Position numbers and translations under genes: made by a program | Shown: positions 59,832 to 64,000 of the stretch, piece by piece | How the letters are laid out: every line of letters starts with the position of its first letter | Numbering within the stretch: position 1 is the first letter of the stretch | DNA from: Archegozetes longisetosus | Lineage: Eukaryota; Arthropoda; Arachnida; Sarcoptiformes; Trhypochthoniidae | Direction of reading: 5' to 3' | Assembly: GCA_018873245.2 (NCBI GenBank) | Contig: JAEMBT020000008.1 | Span: 10,825,172 to 10,889,171 of the forward strand | Length of the DNA: 64,000 nucleotides | The notes under the pieces: generated by a model | The model's input: the letters and a program-made list of their open reading frames with translations, nothing else | Databases searched by the model: none | What the model was told of the DNA's origin: nothing

Positions 59832-62800
59832 ATGAGACTCGAGTTAAGGGTATCGAGTCGGATAGTTTAGAAATCCCTTTATTTTCGTTAGCAGAAAATC
59901 TTCTGTTAATAGAAGCAAATATTAATGACATCTCGTCCCCTATGGCGATAGATACAGCTGCGGGGGTATGTTGTATAAAACCAGAACTAGTAAAAGCACT
60001 CTCTTTGCCTATCCATACAACCGATGGTCCTTTAGCTAAATTACCAGATGGGAAAACATTAAAACTAAATCAGTATGTATTAGCCAATATTAGTTTTTCT
60101 GGTTCAAGTTTATTTACGAAACTCTTTCTACTTTCCGGAATCGCTGCGCCAATTTTATTGGGTATAGATTGGTGTAGAAGTAGTAATGTAACAATAGATT
60201 TCAATAAATATAGGGATCAAAATCAGATGCCATTAGAATACCCCCATATATTTGTAGAAAAGAAAGAGTCGCCAGTGCTTTATATATCGGAAAGTATTAA
60301 TTTATCACCCCTTTGAAGCTGTTTTTAACCCTATTGATAAATCAAGAATTTATGCCCCAAAATCAATATTAAAGTTAGAAAATGGAGAGACTTTATTGCC
60401 AATTACAAATATACATTACGAAAACCTGAGATTATATGGTGGAACTGTTGTAGGATTTCTCGAATCTTTAGACGAGCCAATTGAAGCTGTTATAAATAAT
60501 ATAAATATATGTGAAGGGAATTACACAACTTTAACTAACAAAAATCAAGATCAGTGCTTTAATAATAAAAACATAGAATTTATTAATGAGGAAACATATG
60601 ATAACACAATTAAAAGAGAAAACGAAAATTTTAATATAAGCAATCTAGACATCGAAAAAGATCTCTTGGTTAGTGAGCGAGAAAAACTAATAAATTTCTT
60701 ACAAAAGTACGAAAGCATATTCGCCTGTGAAAATAGCAAATTAACAGTAACAGACAAAGCAGTACATAAAATAGATACAGGAGATAGCCCACCAATACAT
60801 TGCCCACCTTATAGGACGAGTCCCAAAGAAAGAAAAATAATAAAGGAACAGATTATTGAAATATAAGAAGCTGGTATAATAAGTGAGTCAAATAGTCCAT
60901 GGGCATCACCTATAGTACTAGTTCCTAAGAAAGATGGTTCTTGGAGATTTTGTGTTGACTTTCGAAAGGTAAAGTCGGTAACTAAGGCGGATCGCTGGTC
61001 TTTACCCCGAATTGATGACACATTTGACACCCGTAGGGGATCAAATCATTTTACAACACTTGACTTACGTTCCGGATTTTGGCAGGTACCAATGTTTGAC
61101 GAACATAGAGAAAAAACTGCTTTTGTCTGTTGTGAAGGTTTATACGAGTTTAATGTACTCCCTTTTGGATTATCTAATTCAGTAGCCACTTTCCAAAGAT
61201 TAATGGACACAGTATTATCTAATCTGAAATATATTTACTGTTTAGTATTTGTTGATGATATCATCATATTTTCAAAAAACTTTGATGAACATATTGAAAG
61301 GCTTGAACTAGTATTTGAAAGATTAAGAGCAGCTAATCTGAAACTAAGCCCGAATAAATGCCATTTTGCCAAAAAAGAAATAAAATTTCTGGGTCATCTA
61401 ATAGACTCAAAGGGCGTGAAGCCTGACCCAGAGAAGATAGAATGTGTCAAAAATTTCCCAAGGTCTAAAACAGTGAAAGATATAAGAAGCTTTTTAGGGC
61501 TAACAGGATACTATAGAAAATTTATTCGATGGTATTCTCAGATAGCACAGCCCCTCACGCAACTTACAAAGAAAGAAGTGCAGTTTATTTGGACTGAATC
61601 CTGTGAAATAGCTTTTAATAGGCTCAAAGACGCATTAATTACACCTCCTGTTTTAATTCATTTTGACGAAACTAAAGAGACTCTCCTTTTTTGTGATGCA
61701 TGTAATACATCAATAGCTGTAATTTTATCCCAAATAGTAGATGGCCAAGAACACCCAGTAGCTTACTATAATAGATCGTTAAAAAAGAGTACACCATAAC
61801 TGAAAAGGAAGGTCTGAGTTGTTTTTGGGGCATAGGAAAGTGCAGGTCATATTTATTAGGTATCAAGTTCTCCATAATAACAGATCATCACAGCCTTTGT
61901 TGGTTAATGATCTTAAATGATCCGTGCGGAAGATTAGCACGCTGGGCTTTAAGACTGATGGAATATTCATTCCAAGTAGTCTATAAGTCCGGTAAACTGC
62001 ATAATAATGTTGACTGTTTATCGCGTTATCCTAATATAACAAATCCGCAAGATAAAGATAAAATTGATATAAGCATTATGCAAATACATCCTTTAGATTT
62101 ACCTAAATTACAAGCTGAGGACCCATATTGTCAAAAATTAAAAGAAAAAATCATGGATCCACAAAATAAACTATCAAAACGATACGTAACCGAAAATAAT
62201 ACTCTTTATAGAAAGTCAAAGGGAAATCTCCTATTAGTTGTTCCAAAATCAATTAGAAGAGAAATATTGTATTCTTTGCATAATGAACTAGAATCTGGAC
62301 ATTTAGGTATCAGTAAAACTTATGCAAAAGTAAGGTCAAGATATGTATGGCCAAGATTGTTCCAATCAGTCCATAATTATGTTAAGAACTGTCTTGATTG
62401 TCAAAGACGCAAGCCATTACCTTATAGAGTAAAAGCCCCTTTGCAACCCATACCAGTGTCTATGCCATTCTCCCACATCGGAGTAGATTATTTAGGACCA
62501 CTCCCACTTACAGAAAATACTAATTGCAATAATATTATTGTTTGCCTCGATTATGCTACTAGGTGGGCTACTACAGCTGCTGTTAAAGATGCAACAGCTA
62601 AATCAATAGCTGAATTCTTCGTGAATTCGATTATAAATATACATGGAGCCCCTTATTATATAACAAGTGATAGAGGTAGTGCTTTCATAGCTGAAGTTAC
62701 GCAAGAACTTTTTGAAATGTTCAATACCAAACATATAAGGACTACCAGTTACCATCCGATGAGTAATGGTCTGACAGAACGTTTTAATAGTACATTAGAA

Positions 62801-63628
62801 GATATGCTTTCGGCATTCGTAAATAAAAATCAAAGAAATTGGGATAAAGTATTACCCCATGTAACTTTTGCTTATAATTGTAGTGTTCAGGAAAGTACAG
62901 GCTATTCACCTTTTTATTTGACTTATTTAAGGGAACCAGTTTTCCCAATTGATGTTGTTATGAATAAAAAGTTTAACTATGATGTCAATCAGAGACTGGC
63001 TGATGACATTAAGGAAGCTGGAGAAATAGCTAAGGAGCGTTTGAGTGCAGCTCAGGAATTACAGAAAGAAAGATATGATGCAAAATCTAGAAGTCCTGAC
63101 TTTAAAGTAGGAGATTTAGTGCTAGTATATTATCCCGTGAGAAAGAAAAATAGGTGCAAGAAATTAGAGCATTATTTTTTTGGCCCATATTCGATTATTA
63201 GAATCATAAAAAACTGTGGTTATGAGGTATTAGAAGTCGAACCTAAGCGGAGAAAGCGGTGGGATATTGTACATGGAAACAGACTTAAACCCTATAATGA
63301 AGATTCATTCGACCAGTCTTCTGATGAATTAGTTAAAGAAACGGCCGTAATTGAAAGAAATATAACTCCATTGAATGTGTTGAAGGATGATGTTACAGAC
63401 GCCCACATAAGCACAGAGCAATTAAACGAAGTTGATAAAAATGATGTTATGGAAACAAAAATAATGAGTAATGATAGAGGTTTTTCACCACAGTTAGATG
63501 ACTTGTCAAATAGTGAAATAGCTAGTACAACTAACGAACTAAATGAGTCCGAAAAAATATACTTTAAAACAAGATATGGTAGAAAAGTAAAACCAAATCC
63601 TAGATATGCAGATTATATCATTAATTAA
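59823..63628 (+). pseudogene. pol: Retroelement pol (protease, RT, RNase H, integrase), disrupted
   Basis: Protease (about 59942-60180): the catalytic motif reads AIDTAAG rather than D-T/S-G, and the flap end is LLGIDW. Frame changes by one base in a CCCC run near 60312. RT: FCVDFRKV, TTLDLRSGFWQVPM, FVDDIIIF and FLGHLIDSKG are all recognisable; a TAA at 60864-60866 interrupts just before it. RNase H follows from about 61680, with a one-base loss near 61795 that returns to the first frame; TDHHSLCWL is present. Integrase has an HHCC finger (HLGIS...CLDCQRRK), D, D and E (GVDYLGP, ITSDRGSAF, NGLTERFNS) and a GPY/F module (FFGPYSI). The insertion and deletion restore the frame for integrase, but the stop and the protease change make the copy defective as it stands. 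Confidence 0.92.
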
Positions 63629-63762
63629 ATTTTTTATGGATAAATTTAGATAAAAAATTCATGGTTAAAGGATAAAGTATGATGGGGAAAATAAGAAATA
63701 CACGAATACAAGTATTTAAATTAAAATATTCAAAAAAATCTAGAGATACCAAAATGAAGTAA

Positions 63763-64000
63763 AATTTTGTTTTAAATTCAATCATAGATCACATTAGGAC
63801 ATTGAACTATAGCGATAAGATACAATACACAACAGCATTAAATGATTTTTGCCAAAAGAGAAAATTTCCATATCCAAATTATAATATATACTACGATGAC
63901 AAAACATGCGCCTATGTTTGTGAATGCAGATTAAGAACAAGCTTGGGTGACATTTACGCTAGAAGTGAGGGTTCATCTAAGAAAAAAGCGAAAGAATATT
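63763..64000 (+). CDS. dsRNA-binding-domain protein downstream of pol, cut by window end
   Basis: The frame is open from 63763 to the end of the window (79 codons), with no ATG in this frame; a TAA lies just before it. From about 63830 it reads TTALNDFCQKRKFPYPNY, then a CAYVCECRLRTSLGDIY strand pair, then EGSSKKKAKEY. This is the alpha-beta-beta-beta-alpha pattern of a double-stranded RNA-binding domain, with the basic KKKAK start of the second helix. A splice acceptor (CAATCATAG at about 63779-63787) lies in front, so expression from a spliced transcript is possible. It follows pol by 135 bases, where gypsy-like elements with a third ORF usually carry env. A role in binding element RNA or blunting RNA interference is inference. 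Confidence 0.7.

Larger units (their letters stand above)
58245..64000 (+). mobile_element. Ty3/gypsy-type LTR retroelement, degenerate, 3' end outside window
   Basis: The order gag - protease - reverse transcriptase - RNase H - integrase with a GPY/F-type C-terminal module places it in the Ty3/gypsy (Metaviridae) group. Translation of gag-pol relies on a -1 shift at GGGAAAC (59822-59828). The pol has one extra base near 60312, a stop at 60864-60866 and one missing base near 61795. A dsRNA-binding domain frame follows pol. I could not find a 5' LTR or primer-binding site between 58015 and 58300, and the 3' LTR would be beyond 64000, so the boundaries are open. Confidence 0.9.

Noticed and set aside
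63754..63762. ATG AAG TAA as start of the dsRBD protein
   Set aside because: It stops after two codons, and splicing out the 29-base GT-AG segment that follows leads to another stop.
1..64000. tRNA, rRNA and CRISPR
   Set aside because: Scanning by eye for T-loop motifs with matching acceptor stems, rRNA core motifs and regularly spaced short repeats gave nothing convincing; CRISPR is not expected in a eukaryotic nuclear window.

Overview
The window looks like nuclear DNA of an arthropod, possibly an acariform mite or another chelicerate. It is AT-rich. Its genes are split by short GT-AG introns, two small genes encode glycine-rich cuticle-type secreted proteins with TATA boxes, and NRDP1-type RING genes occur in multiple copies. 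The organism is an inference; no marker here fixes the species.

Layout. 1-2.9 kb: a roughly 150-bp divergent tandem repeat, then exons of a probable type I membrane protein with a Tc1-like transposase relic in an intron. 3.9-4.4 kb: a foldback element. 5.3-8.6 kb (-): most of ST7, eight exons. 10.8-12.7 kb (+): a seven-finger C2H2 protein. 14.9-15.4 kb (+): a three-exon, ten-cysteine secreted protein. 16.5-23.3 kb: a decayed duplicated segment carrying relics that look like glycine/tyrosine-rich genes, with a hAT element and several MITEs inserted. 24.9-27.7 kb: two glycine-rich secreted proteins, one on each strand. 28.4-31.6 kb (+): an armadillo-like repeat/RING protein. 36.4-38.8 kb (+): three small lineage-specific genes, two of them apparent paralogues. 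44.6-45.1 kb (+): a four-TM protein.

40.7-56.1 kb (-): an array of an unusual gene in which an NRDP1-like RING/zinc-finger module is joined to a protein-L-isoaspartate methyltransferase (PCMT) domain. Two copies have complete, phase-consistent exon structures (439 and 547 codons) and at least two more are decayed. This is the most interesting gene system here: it would couple ubiquitin ligation to recognition of isoaspartyl-damaged proteins, or use a PCMT fold as a substrate reader.

56.3-64 kb (+): a near-perfect 340-bp inverted repeat, an unrecognised membrane-protein ORF, then a Ty3/gypsy-type retroelement (gag, a GGGAAAC frameshift site directly before the gag stop, and a pol with several lesions). 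The pol is followed by an open frame encoding a double-stranded-RNA-binding domain that runs off the window end. The 3' LTR is not inside the window and no 5' LTR could be identified.

Splice sites were chosen by eye from GT/AG signals, reading phase and family similarity. No search or alignment program was run.
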